Below the pieces are notes generated by a model. The model searched no databases. It had not been told where the DNA came from and saw only the letters and a list, made by a program, of their open reading frames with translations. A stretch of DNA of 64,000 bases, taken from Rallus limicola (Eukaryota > Chordata > Aves > Gruiformes > Rallidae). Position numbers and translations under genes: made by a program. This document shows, one piece after another, positions 12,381 through 22,862 of the stretch; positions within the stretch are counted from its first letter, which is position 1; every line of letters begins with the position of its first letter. Location of the stretch: positions 44,542,761-44,606,760 of the forward strand of contig JAKCOZ010000003.1 in assembly GCA_022605955.1 (NCBI GenBank), given 5' to 3'.

Positions 12381-13500
12381 ATAGGCTAGGTAGGAAGGGT
12401 GGTGTAGTTGCCCTCTGTGTTAAAAAGTGGATAGACTGTGAGGAGCTCTGTCTGAGAAGTGGTCAGGAGCAGGTTGAGAGCGTGTGGGTCAGAATTAGAG
12501 ATGTGCCTAATAAAGAATAGCTGGTGATAGGGATCTACTACAGGCCTCCTGATCAGAGACACTACTGATGAGGCATTCTTCCTTCAGCTGCAGCAGGCAT
12601 CGCAGTCACAGGCACTCATCCTGATGGGGGACTTTAACCACCCTGTCATCTGCTGGGAAAACCACATGGTGAGCTGCAAGAGATCCAGGATACTCCTGGT
12701 ATCTATAGATGAAAACTTTCTGGTTCAGGTACAGGACAGACCAACCAGAGGTAATGCATTGCTGGACCTGGTGCTCACCTATGTGTGGGAGATCATTAAA
12801 GGTGTTAAGGTTGGACACAGCCTGGGCTGCAGTGATCATGCCCTAGTTGAGTTTGTGATCTCAAGGAATGTGGGCCTGGCAAAGAGTGGGATCAGGACCC
12901 TGAACTTTAGGAGAGCAAACTTTAGGCTGTTTAAGGACTTGTTGGCCAAGATTTCCTGGGAGGTGTATCTTAGAGACAGAAAAGTTGAGGAAAGTTGGCT
13001 AGTATTTAAGGATTCCTTTCTGAGAGCTCAAGTGCTCTCTGTCCCTCTGAATAAGAGAGTGGGCAGGAGGGGCAGGAGACCAGCATGGCTAGGCAAGGAT
13101 CTACTGGTCAAACTGGGGGAAAAGAAAGGCAAGTACAAGCTCTGGAAACAAGAGTGTGTTGCCTGGAAATAATACAGGGACGCTGTTCAGACTTGCAGAG
13201 ACTGGATCAGGAAAGCCAAGGCACAGATGGAACTGAACTTGGTGAGGGATGTTAGAAACAACAAGAAGGGATTTTACAGGTACATTGGCCAGAAGAGACA
13301 GGCCAAAGAGAGCATACCCCCCTTGGTATATGAGAAAGGAGAATTCACTGCAACTGATGTGGAGAAGGCTGAGGTACTGAATGAGTTCTTTGTCTCAGTC
13401 TTCTCTGGCAGCCAGGGTTCTCATAATTCTCAAGTCCCAGAACCTTGCATCCCTGAACCTCTAGGTGGGAACTGTGGGAGTAAATCCCCCCTCAACTGTA
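12381..13500 (+). pseudogene. CR1 ORF2 remnant: AP-type endonuclease plus start of RT region
   Basis: This is the N-terminal part of CR1 ORF2, which normally supplies the apurinic-like endonuclease that nicks target DNA and the reverse transcriptase that copies the RNA. The reading from 12567 onward stays in one frame. The clear motifs are MGDFNHPVICW at 12624 (catalytic GDFN block), LLDLVLT and GCSDHALVEF (catalytic SDH block) about 70 residues later. A premature TAA at 13170-13172 interrupts the frame, which then continues through RDWIRKAKAQ to EVLNEFFVSVF, the linker just before the RT fingers. A further frame break lies near 12565, where the YYRPPDQ block switches frame. Homology stops near 13500 before any RT catalytic motif, so the RT core and 3' UTR are missing in this orientation. 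That is unusual because CR1 copies normally lose their 5' end. Confidence 0.88.
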
Positions 13501-14814
13501 AGGGCAGAGCACATCAGAGCACATCCTCCCTGAACTCGCCTTCACTTAGGACCGACTGACCCATGTTCAAAACATGACCTATGTGTGTTGTGCTGGCCCA
13601 GTCCTATAGTTCTTGTTCAGGTAAATGGTAGTGATTTCAGTGGGAACATTGTCTGTGCTTTATCTTGAAGCAGAAAAGCTTTACTTCTGAGTACATGCAA
13701 CCTAACGCAAAATCACCCACAGTTGAGCAGATATCAGGTTAAATTTCAGCCATGATACATTCGCTGCCATGATAACAGAATTTCCTGTTGATATCAGCAC
13801 AAATGGCCTTCAGATCTGAAGCTCTGGTATTAAGGAGAGTTCAAATTTAAGAAGAAACATATGTTTCCAAAAGAAGGTGATTCCAGAATCCAGTGGTGAC
13901 TAAGTTTATTCTTTCATTTTTTAATTTAATCCCATTCCTTCATACACTTCGTCTGGTCAGATCTGAGCCCAGAAATACCAAGTGAGCTGTGCCTGTCATA
14001 CAATCCCTCACTAATTCAAATCTTCAATAAATGGACTCATCAGCAGGAGCCTGTTCAGCCCTGTTTGCCATTGCTAAAAAATACATCTCAAAACATACCC
14101 TAAATGTAATTTCAGTTCAGTGAGGTGAACTGAGTGCAGTGTTGACCCTGGCGTACAGCCTGGAGACACTCTATGTGGATCTCAGAAATTTTCGTCCAGC
14201 TCAGAGAAGCAGACAAAGTACTGATTTCTCCAGACTTTGTCACAATATGCAGATTTGCAAATTGGGCCAGAAATTTTAAAGAGGGAAAATTTTCATGAAT
14301 AGGTTTTGTCAGACTGGAAGAAATATAGGAAGAAAACTGTCTACCATGGGGCAGTTCAGCCTTTCCATTTCCCAACTCTGAAATGGCAAAGATGGACAGA
14401 GATGCTAAAATTGAGTAGCTGAGTTCTCCAAGTCACAAGAAGGGTGTAAAATAAGACTTGCTTGTCTTATTTTACACAGACAAGACACCCCATTGAACTC
14501 AAGACATTATTTACATAAAAGCTGTTTACAAAACTGAAGCATAAACGCCTGATCTTATCAATTGTCCCTCCAGGCCTGAACATCTTAACTTCAATCAGAT
14601 TTTGACTGCTGGAGCACAGCCTTCTGACTTCAAGGAGAGTATAGCCTACCTCATAATCATGACTGGGGATTTCAGGCAGAGGAGAACAAGTTAACAGAAT
14701 AGAGACAAATTATTACCGTAGACCAAGCAAGATACTACACTAGTATTTGTAGCATACTGTACCTACTGAAGGGGCTTGGCTTCTGCAGATCAGTGTTTAT
14801 TCCCAAGCCACTTA
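13501..14814. other. Anonymous sequence with a perfect hairpin
   Basis: No gene or interspersed repeat recognised. A perfect 14-bp inverted repeat lies at 14444-14477 (separate entry). Confidence 0.5.
14444..14477. repeat. Perfect 14-bp inverted repeat (hairpin)
   Basis: The left arm gtgtaaaataagac (14444-14457) is exactly complementary to the right arm gtcttattttacac (14464-14477) across a 6-base loop, ttgctt. The stem is too short for a typical pre-miRNA and has no terminator-like T-run. A mutational template switch is a plausible origin. Confidence 0.95.
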
Positions 14815-14905
14815 CCATTCACAGACTCACAGATTCAGAGAATTGTAGGGGTTGGAAGGGACCTCCAGAGATCAAGTCCACCCCCCTTGCCAAAGCACAT
14901 TCCCT
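14815..14905 (-). repeat. CR1 LINE, 3' tip
   Basis: A minus-strand CR1 end: on the plus strand cagactcacagattcagaga leads into gtaggggttggaagggacct and a ccaccccccttgccaaagca block. It belongs to the same subfamily as the copies at 628-714 and 25003-25087. It is about 90 bases long with no coding region. Confidence 0.88.
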
Positions 14906-17900
14906 AGAAACTTCTGAACCTTCAATTAGAGGCCTGACCCCCCATTTAAAGGGATGCGTAAAGGGGCAGCCCCAGAGGTCAGACAGATCCTAAGCTAAGA
15001 AGGAAATAACAACATGAGGAAAAGAGTCTGACACCAATGCCTCAAAAACAATCAGTACACGACCCCTTCCATTGGGATTTGGAGCTGTGGCTGGAGCCCA
15101 GAGCAGACTGGTCCTTTTCAGCAAACACAAGAAAAGTCTTGGCTGGGGTCCCGCTCCTGCCACTGGCTTTCCTGGTGGCTCAGCACTCTTGCTCAGGGAC
15201 ACTCGGTTGAAATCCTACATTGCCTACGTGAAGTAGGAATAAGTAGGAATACGGACCCTTGGTTCTCTCTCCCGTTCTCAGTTGTGTTTTCCATTCAGTG
15301 CATGAGCAACATGGCCTGTGCAAGACCAGCATGACCTGTGAAGATCAGTTTAGTTGGTGAGTTTCAAAGCCACTGACCAAGGCACAGAGGGCATATGACA
15401 GTAAGGGCAAGAGCAGAACACCTTGTGAGCTACCCCACAGGACTGCCTGTCTGACAGCACATAAACTCAGTGTCTGGCAAACATGTGAGCACCCTGGAGA
15501 TTTCACTGGGAGAAATAAAAGAGCAGAGGAAATTTGGCTTCTTCTCAAGTTAGGCAGCAGCTGAACAGGAGGCTGGAGGATCAAAATTTTGGACACAGAC
15601 AATTAAAGTGTCAGACTTTGTGAATGTAGCTACTGGTGCCTAGAAAGAGATTAATTTAAATCTGCATATCAGGCATACGGTAGAAGAAAGGTGCTTTCAG
15701 TTCAGAGAAGGATTTAGCAAATGTGCATAGTCAAAGACATGTTAACAGACTGCAAATATTTTTTTAATTATATTTTAATTATACTGGTGATGCTACTGTT
15801 GATATTAATGAAAATGCAAAGCATATGGTTTAGAGCAAGAATGAAACAAGCATGTCTTGTGAGTGAGACAGGGTCATATTCTATTGGTAAAAGTACAAAT
15901 ACGTGTGTTTCTGGAGAGTCAGAAAAAGCTTGGATACTTGACATTGAAAATGTAACTACCTTTCATTAAAATGTAGCTGGAGCAAATGACAGAAAATATT
16001 TTACATATTTTATACTCTTTCCATGAGCAGATTACAATATAGTGAACCTCTTAATAGTTTTAAGATAAACTAATCATCGAGTTATTTTTACATTTTGCAC
16101 ATGATGCTAATCATGTTCATAGCTTTATAGTGCTGAGTACAATGACTTTTTTCTTTCTAGAATTCAAGTAATGCTTTTATAAACTTGTCTCATGCTTATT
16201 TTTTTATAAAGCTGCACGGAAAGGTCAAAGAAAGGGTTGTCTTTTATATTATGACAGCCCCCAGTGGGTTAAAGAATAAAAGTGGTTTATAAATAAAAGC
16301 CTCTTTCATCTGTCCTTTGATCCCCCTGTAACAAAATGTCCTTGCAAGTATTTTGCTTGACGTAGTCATCTTTTTTTATTAGATTCAAAATATCTGCAAG
16401 ACAACATCTTGATCTTCAGTTATGGGTACACTCTGCTGGGAACAGAGAAAGGCATTCATTGTACATGGAGAGAAGAGGCCAAACACTATTTCTGCCCATG
16501 ATTTTTGTCTCCCTGGCCCTTGATAGGCTGGGCTGGTGATTAGACCCCATATATATCAGGGCAGGTCCATTGTTGGACCCAGCTGGAATTATTTCCCAAA
16601 GTTATGTATCATAGACACATCCTTCATCCCTGACTGAGTTTATAACACGTCTCTGGCCCAGAGTTGTGAAAATAAAGGTTCTTCAGAGAAGCCCTGAACA
16701 TTTGTGCCAGTGATTTAAGACTGCCACCAGCTGCCCTCCCAGTGTCTCGGGCAGAAGGAATGGGAGGAATATCACATCCACGCCCCTGCTCCATTTTTGA
16801 TCTGGCCTAAATCCCATGACAGGGCTTTATGCCCCATGGAGAAAGGCAGCAGATAGAAGGGGACCCACAGACCATTCCCAAACACCAGCAGGGACATGGA
16901 ATGGACAGCCAAAGAGAGGAACATCCCACATTGGGTGTTGAGGGTCCCTGATGCACAGGTATAGCAGTGCTCCAAGGGTAAAGCCAACAGTTTCAGACTC
17001 ATTTCTGTGGGCTGGGAAGAGAAGGACCTGGGAAATGAGAATTCCCTCTCTTTTAGAACTCTAACTGGGCTATGTGAAAGAGGAATAAATAACTTCACAC
17101 AATGAAATAGATGAAAATAGAGGTATTTTTAAAAGACCATCTTTAACTCTGTCAAGAAATTACCTTTTATATTTAGCATTTGAGGATTTTTCTGCTTGTA
17201 GCTTGTTGCTTACACTTAAAATATGTCAGTTTATTTAGTCTCATTTCTCTTATAAAATTAAAGTTTACAAATGTATCATTAATTTTCATTTATTAAAAAC
17301 AGTTTTCCTGCATAAAAGTAATTCCATCTGATTATTAAAAACATACTTTAAGAGGCAGAGAAAAATATATTGATTGCATAGAATTTGAATGGCAAGAAAT
17401 ATGTTTTTAATTATTATTATTTCATTAACAGACAAGCACTATCTTATTAAATCTAAATTGGATGTGCATTGAGGAACACTAATGCAAACCATTCCAAAGA
17501 CAAAAATTAAATGCACGTTGATGCATAATAAAGCCCTCATGTACAATAGAGATGGTTTACAAAAAGATCTTTCAACTTTTGACCAAAGCAACATGCAAGT
17601 ATTTTGCCATCTGAGTTCATGGCAAGGTCCCTACCATAAAGTATAATGCTTAAAATACTCTGATCCTTTTTTCTGTTGGGATCATAGGTTTGTGTAGCTC
17701 CATTAACTCCCAGGCTACTGCTTCCAATTTATAGCAGTTCCAAACAAAATTTGCTCTGGAAAAGTTGAAATCATCCAGCTAAAAAAGTAGTAGAGTAGAT
17801 ATGAACTATGTGCAGCAGAACAGCCCTTGTCCTGACTCCCCTTTCCTCCCCTTGCTAGGCAACCATTGGGTCACTGTTGGCAGGCAGTACAACCGCAGAT

Positions 17901-18228
17901 GGTTGTGGCCGTGGACCAAAGCTCACTCTCCTGACCTTGTTGGTCTTTGATTGAAGACTGGGTTTCCAGTATGCAGAAAAGTCTTCTTCCTCTTAAATTT
18001 GGCTTTGGTCCAACAATATAATAGGGTAATTGGTAGGAACCCAGGCCTATTCCAGCTGTTTCTTCTGATACTCTCAACCTGATAAGCAGAGTCTCCAATC
18101 CTGCCTTTCTTAAAAATACCTAGCAAAGCAGCAATGGCCACATATGTGTTGCAGGTTCCTTTGCTCTGAGCAGAGACGGTTGCTTGGGCTTTCAGTGCAA
18201 CTTTGCTGTTGCTTCACTAATCTGGTTT

Positions 18229-18256
18229 CCCCCCCAAAAAAAAGAAAAAAAAAAAA
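18229..18256. repeat. Poly-C/poly-A low-complexity tract
   Basis: Seven consecutive C are followed by an A-rich run interrupted once by G. Confidence 0.9.
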
Positions 18257-18852
18257 GGTGTATTGGGGGTTATTCTTTAATGAAGGGAGGTTATTAGATC
18301 ACTGATCTGAGCACAAATACCTCAACCCACAGCAGCAGTGCATTTGTCCAAAACATATTGGAATACCCAAAAGGAATTTCCTGTATTTACTTGAAATAAA
18401 CTATTTTCTGCAACAAGTTTTAGGAATATGACCACTGTTTAGAGTGAGAAGTTGAAGACATGTAGACACAACAAAGCTGATTTTTTTTTTCTTTTTTCAG
18501 AAGGGAAGTTAATGACTTCCAGTTGTTAAGTGTTTCATAACCACCTTCCTCAAAACTCTTAGCTGGAGGTTCAGCCTTTCTGATGTTGGGGATTATATGC
18601 CAACATCCGGGCACTTGTGTGGTTCTGTGGGAAGATCAGTTAAAATGCTCATACTGTCCTGTTGGCCAAGGGGATCTAGATACTTCACTTGAAAGTAAAG
18701 TAATTGCGTTTGGCTCGTGGATGAGAGGATCAAAGGATGTGTGCCCATCTCCTGCTGGCTTGTTATGGAGATGACAACATGCAGTGGTGAGAGATGCTAT
18801 GTCATGGAAAGGAAGGGGAGATGATAGCAGCTCTTCCCAGATCAGCAACACA

Positions 18853-18885
18853 CCCCCACTCCCCCACCCCTTCCCCCCCCACCCC
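18853..18885 (-). other. G-quadruplex motif (minus strand)
   Basis: The plus strand carries five C-runs of 5, 5, 4, 8 and 4 bases separated by 3-, 1-, 2- and 1-base spacers. On the minus strand these are G-runs with short loops, fitting the standard four-run quadruplex rule with runs to spare. No gene start lies beside it. Confidence 0.8.
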
Positions 18886-19873
18886 GTCACTCCTTTGGCA
18901 ACTTTATCTCTTGCTACACAGGAACGTGAGCACACAGGTGGGAAGGAGGGAGTTACTGCTGTGGTAGACATTTGCTGTAGCACATTTTGACATCTTTGGG
19001 AAGGTGACACAGCTGACAGTGTGCTCCCCGAGATTGTTTGCCATAGAGTCAAATCTTATTCATAGACTGGAAACTGAATGACACTGCATCTGGAAAATTC
19101 CCTAATTCTGATCCATAGCCTACATTTTACAAACATTTGGAGATTTGGGTTTTTTTATCTTTCTTCTTTAGGTGTATTTGAGAAAAAACAATTTTTACAG
19201 AAAATAAGCCAAATCATTATGATTTCATGCTGGAAAGCATACTGTGAAATCAGTGAGAACTTTTCCCAAGTTAAGGCCCAAAGGATTCTGCCTTAAAATA
19301 GAAAAAGAGGAGTATAAACTAACAAACCTACCAAAATACCATTTGACTGCATAAGGCAACACAATAAACAAATCTTCTCCAGGGTTTCTCTAACTTCAAA
19401 GTTAATTTAAAGAGCCCAGCTGGTTAGTACTTTAGAAGAGGTTCAGTAGTGTGTATGATACTTGCATTCAATTGACTTTTCTATCTACAAAAAGGCACAC
19501 ATAATTTGGTAACTGATGACCAAGAAAAGCTTGTTTTAAAGACAAGTGTGCTAAAATGATGAATGCTGAGGACAGCAAGTTATTGTGGGCATTCACAGCA
19601 TACCTGAACAACATGCCAAGCACAGATGACACTAACAAATATGCATCCCCCAAGACTGTATTTTGGGAAGGCTTAGACTGCCTACTTAAATTGAAAGCAC
19701 TAAACTGAAATTCTTTGCAGAAATTCTTCTACCAGTAATTCTAGAGCATAGGTTAGCTACTGATGAAGTTTCTAGATCTTGGCCTTAAAAAAGGCTTATG
19801 GTTAATACTCCTCTGTCATTAGCTAACAAAATCCCTTCCAGGCCTACAGCCTCCCAGTCTCATAGAACAAGCA

Positions 19874-20665
19874 TTTCCCCATATCATAGAACCACTGAAT
19901 CACAGAATGGTAGGCCTTGGAAGGGACTTCCAAAGATCACCTAGTACAACCTCCCACCAGAGCAGGATCACCTAGAGCAGGTCACACAGGAACATGTCCA
20001 TATCAGTTTTGATTGTCTCTGGAGAAGAAGACCTCACAACCTCTCTGGTCAGCCTGTGCCAGTGCTCCATCACCCTCTAAGTCTCCTCTAAGCTAAAGAG
20101 GACAGACTCACTGTCCTCCTGAAGAGGACTGCCCCACTGACCACAACTCTCTAACTTCTTTCCTTCGCACAGTTCACTACCCACTTCACTACCCGATCAC
20201 CCAGACTACATTACTTCAGTTTAGCCACAAGGATGCTGTGGGTGATGGTATCAAATGCTTTACTGAAATCAAGACAAACCACATCCATTGCCCTACTATC
20301 ATCTATGCATCTGGGTATGTCTTCATAAAAGACTATAAGATTGGTCAAACATGACTTCCCCTTGATAAAACCATGTTGACTGGTCCTAGTGACCCTCTTA
20401 TCCTTGATGTGCCTAGAGACTGCATCAAGGGTAAGCTGTTCCATCACCTTTCCAGGGATGGAGATGAGGCTGACAGGTCTATAGTTACCTGGCTCCTCCT
20501 TTTTGCTCTTTTGGAAGACTGGAGCTTTCCTCCAGTCCTCAGGCACCTCTCCTGTTTCCCACAACTTACCAAAGATGACATAGAGTTACCTAGCAATGAC
20601 CTCTGCCAGTTCCTTCAGCACCCACAGGTGCATCCCATCAGGGCCTATGGATTTATGGATGTCCA
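19874..20665 (-). repeat. CR1 LINE, internally deleted (3' tip joined to RT region)
   Basis: Read from its sense (minus) strand, this copy has ORF2 reverse transcriptase sequence at 20665-20130 followed directly by the extreme 3' UTR at about 20125-19874. RT landmarks on the minus strand are EVPEDWRKAPVF, GNYRPVSLISIPGK, SQHGFIKGKSCLTNL and VVCLDFSKAFDT (open frame 20211-20564). The remaining RT palm including the FADD block, the ORF2 C-terminus and the 5' part of the 3' UTR are absent. Their loss places the junction near 20125. The 5' side of the copy abuts an LTR-like sequence at about 20665. Confidence 0.88.
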
Positions 20666-21058
20666 GAAAAAGAGCATGCAATTTGATATGAATTAAGGTG
20701 AAGCCATTTATTGAGTGAAATCACATAGATTATATACTTCTGTTACTGCAAACGTGGCAGACTAAAAAACTGCTAATTGGTTACGCACACTGTTCACACC
20801 AAACTGATTAATTAGTAATTATAACGACTTCTGATAAGCACACGTTATAGCTAAACATTGTTAATTTACTTCTGATGTCTAAAAGTATCTGCACACCTGC
20901 TGTGTTGACCATTTATTATGGATGGTTCATGACATGTTCACTTACTCCCAAATACCTTCCCAGTTTAGGGCTTTTTGTACCCCTGTGTTCAAGGTGCTGT
21001 GTTTTGAAAGTGTGATTACCAAAATCCTCTCAGCATGAGTAACTTTCCTGTCTCACAG
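20666..21058 (-). mobile_element. Solo LTR of an endogenous retrovirus, antisense
   Basis: On the minus strand the sequence has the order of an LTR promoter. A CCAAT box (attgg on the plus strand at 20776-20780) comes first. A TATA box follows (attatata at 20728-20735 on plus), and then an AATAAA signal (tttatt at 20707-20712 on plus). A short R/U5-like end, gcatgctctttttct on minus, finishes at the CR1 boundary. The 5' end is tentatively tgtgagacagg at about 21058. No internal retroviral sequence adjoins it and I could not find a clear target duplication, so boundaries are approximate. Confidence 0.6.
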
Positions 21059-22200
21059 GAACTCGAGGATATTGTCAGGGCCTATGACTTCTGTGAGGAG
21101 AGTCAGGCCTACTGCCTTCCCTGACATCAAGAACAGATTTTCAGCTAAGAGAAAACAGCTTGTCACACTTTCTTTGTATTTTGCTATATTGGGAGTACAG
21201 TTCAGCCCAGAACTTACTGTGGCCAGAAAAGAAAAGCAGAGGCACGGGAGTTCAGGTCTGCTTATAAATAAATAGATATGTCTGTTTGATTTTCATGAAA
21301 CTGCTGCTATCAAGTGAACCACTACTACAAACATTATTAGAGTCCTAAGGTGGATTTACATACACTAAGATGCTAGGATGAGGTAGCTTCACAGTGAAGT
21401 TGTGTAGCTAAATTTCTGCAGTGTATGTTTCCTTGAAATCTTCTCAGAAGATCTGATTAAACAGATTACTCTGTTATGTGGAAGCCAGTGTCAGGGTATG
21501 GAAATATAATTTTGAAAGAAGTACCTCTCTGGTAGGCTTCACAAGAAAAAAGAACAAAACACAGTCCTGGAGGTTGATCAAAATAAAGAAACCCTGAGAA
21601 GAAGACTGAACTGGTAAAAGACCCACCAGAGTTCAAGGTGCAAAGTCACAGAAGGCTATTTCATGCCACGAGCTCTTCATTCCGCACGTTTAATTCCTTC
21701 CTTAGTTTAACAAAGCTTAACAAACCAGCATGATACATCTGAGCTGTGGTGGCCCACAGGTCCCAGTAAGCTCACAGGGAAGCACTGAAATCTCCACTTT
21801 GGTGCATGCATCTGCATGTGATGGGTTGCAGCCAAGAGGAAGACAGCTGGCCAGATTATTTGCTGGTCATGGCAGTGGTGGCTGGAGCACATGATGTTTT
21901 CAGTACTGTTGGTCTTGGTCAGAAAAAGGTAACTATGAAACTGTAGTTAAAAAATCTCAGGCATACTGACGTGAAATAGAACACATTGTTTTTAAACAGC
22001 AAAATCTAGGGCTCCATCCCTAGATATAGGGCTAGATTTCAGGGCTAAGTTTCCCTAGATTTCACACCTGCATCCCTCAAAACAAAGTAGATGGCAATAA
22101 GAAACGTGCCTGAATTCAAACCTAAACTGCCTGGTGACTCAGACTTAGTTTTCGAAAGAGCAACAGAAGACCATGATCACAGGCGTTAGAGAACTTTGGA
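21059..22200. other. Anonymous sequence
   Basis: No gene is recognised. A cluster of tctaggg/ccctaga words with a 10-bp inverted repeat lies at 22002-22062. Confidence 0.5.
22002..22062. repeat. Inverted-repeat cluster of ccctagat/atctaggg words
   Basis: aaatctaggg (22002-22011) and ccctagattt (22053-22062) are perfect 10-bp inverted arms. Between them lies another ccctagat (22018-22025) and a related agggctagattt, so the same short word recurs in both orientations within 61 bases. Confidence 0.8.
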
Positions 22201-22448
22201 AAGATCTAGTGCTGTGAGGATAAAGCTAAACAAATGCACATGATGAGAGGGTGCCATGCAAAGGGCATGGATGAGAGAGAAGGGAACCCAGGAAAGATCG
22301 TAATAATGCTATGGCCATCACTGCATAATTGCTTCAACAAAGCAAGAAGGGGTATAGTTATTTCTTGGAACTGTGCTTTACCATAGAGAAATTAATGACT
22401 AACATGGTTGTCTGAAACAGCAGTTTTACAGCATGACAGCCTCAAAAC
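22201..22448 (+). other. Possible upstream remnant of the Ty3/gypsy copy
   Basis: The sequence just upstream of the RNase H frame may be decayed reverse transcriptase, but stops occur in all frames and no RT catalytic motif can be read. It is listed only as probable flank of the same insertion. Confidence 0.25.
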
Positions 22449-22862
22449 ATTCAAAGAACAACAAATGCAAACCTTAAGAGAGTGCTTGAGAAACTGAAGG
22501 ATTTAATTAAAGAGGCCCCAGTCCTGAAATACTATGACAACAAGCACAAAAGTGACTTGTCCATGGATGCATCCCAGGAGAGTATTGGCACAATACTTTT
22601 CCAATAACACAGTGGAAGCTGGAGACAAGTGGCTAATGCATCATGGCCACTAACAAAAACTGAATGTAAATACGCTGAAAGAAGGAAGGAGGCTTTGGCC
22701 TTAAGCCATGGCTGTAAAAAATTCTTTATTTATGGGACACCGCTGTTAGTGTTAGACCATAAACCATGTACTGTGATTGCCAAGATAGGCCTGATAAATA
22801 CCTCCTGGAGAATACAAAGATTGTTTATTCAGCTACAAATGTATGTTTTACAAATTGAGTAA
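22449..22862 (+). pseudogene. Ty3/gypsy-type retrotransposon remnant: RT end plus RNase H
   Basis: One plus-strand frame, broken by a single TAA at 22605-22607, reads through the RNase H domain that follows reverse transcriptase in Ty3/gypsy polyproteins. The segments are in the expected order. LKDLIKEAPVLKYYD (about 22489) is the end-of-RT linker. SMDASQESIGTILFQ follows, with the first catalytic Asp in the DAS block. After the stop comes ASWPLTKTECKYAERRKEAL, matching the family's SRxLTxTExxYAxxEKEAL block with the catalytic Glu position changed to Arg. LVLDHKPC is the DHKPL-type block with the third Asp. GYPxQ-like or retroviral DGS blocks are absent, which favours Ty3/gypsy over an endogenous retrovirus. 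Beyond a stop at about 22860 the frame is not recognisable. No LTR in matching orientation was found. The copy is clearly dead. Confidence 0.72.

Larger units (their letters stand above)
14906..19873. other. Anonymous AT-rich stretch
   Basis: About 5 kb without recognisable genes or interspersed repeats. It holds a strongly AT-rich block (about 17100-17560), a C-run followed by an A-rich tract (18229-18256), a T-run (18481-18497) and a C-rich G-quadruplex-capable tract (18853-18885). Open frames of 138 (18636-19052 minus) and 108 codons (16772-17098 minus) lack domain motifs. Confidence 0.5.

Noticed and set aside
20639..21087. The 12-base word tcagggcctatg occurs on both sides of the antisense LTR (20639-20650 and about 21075-21086) and could be taken for a target-site duplication.
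   Set aside because: The left copy is separated from the LTR end by ordinary CR1 sequence (gatttatggatgtcc) and the right copy lies about 17 bases outside the likely LTR start, so neither flanks the LTR directly. Twelve bases is also too long for a retroviral target duplication.
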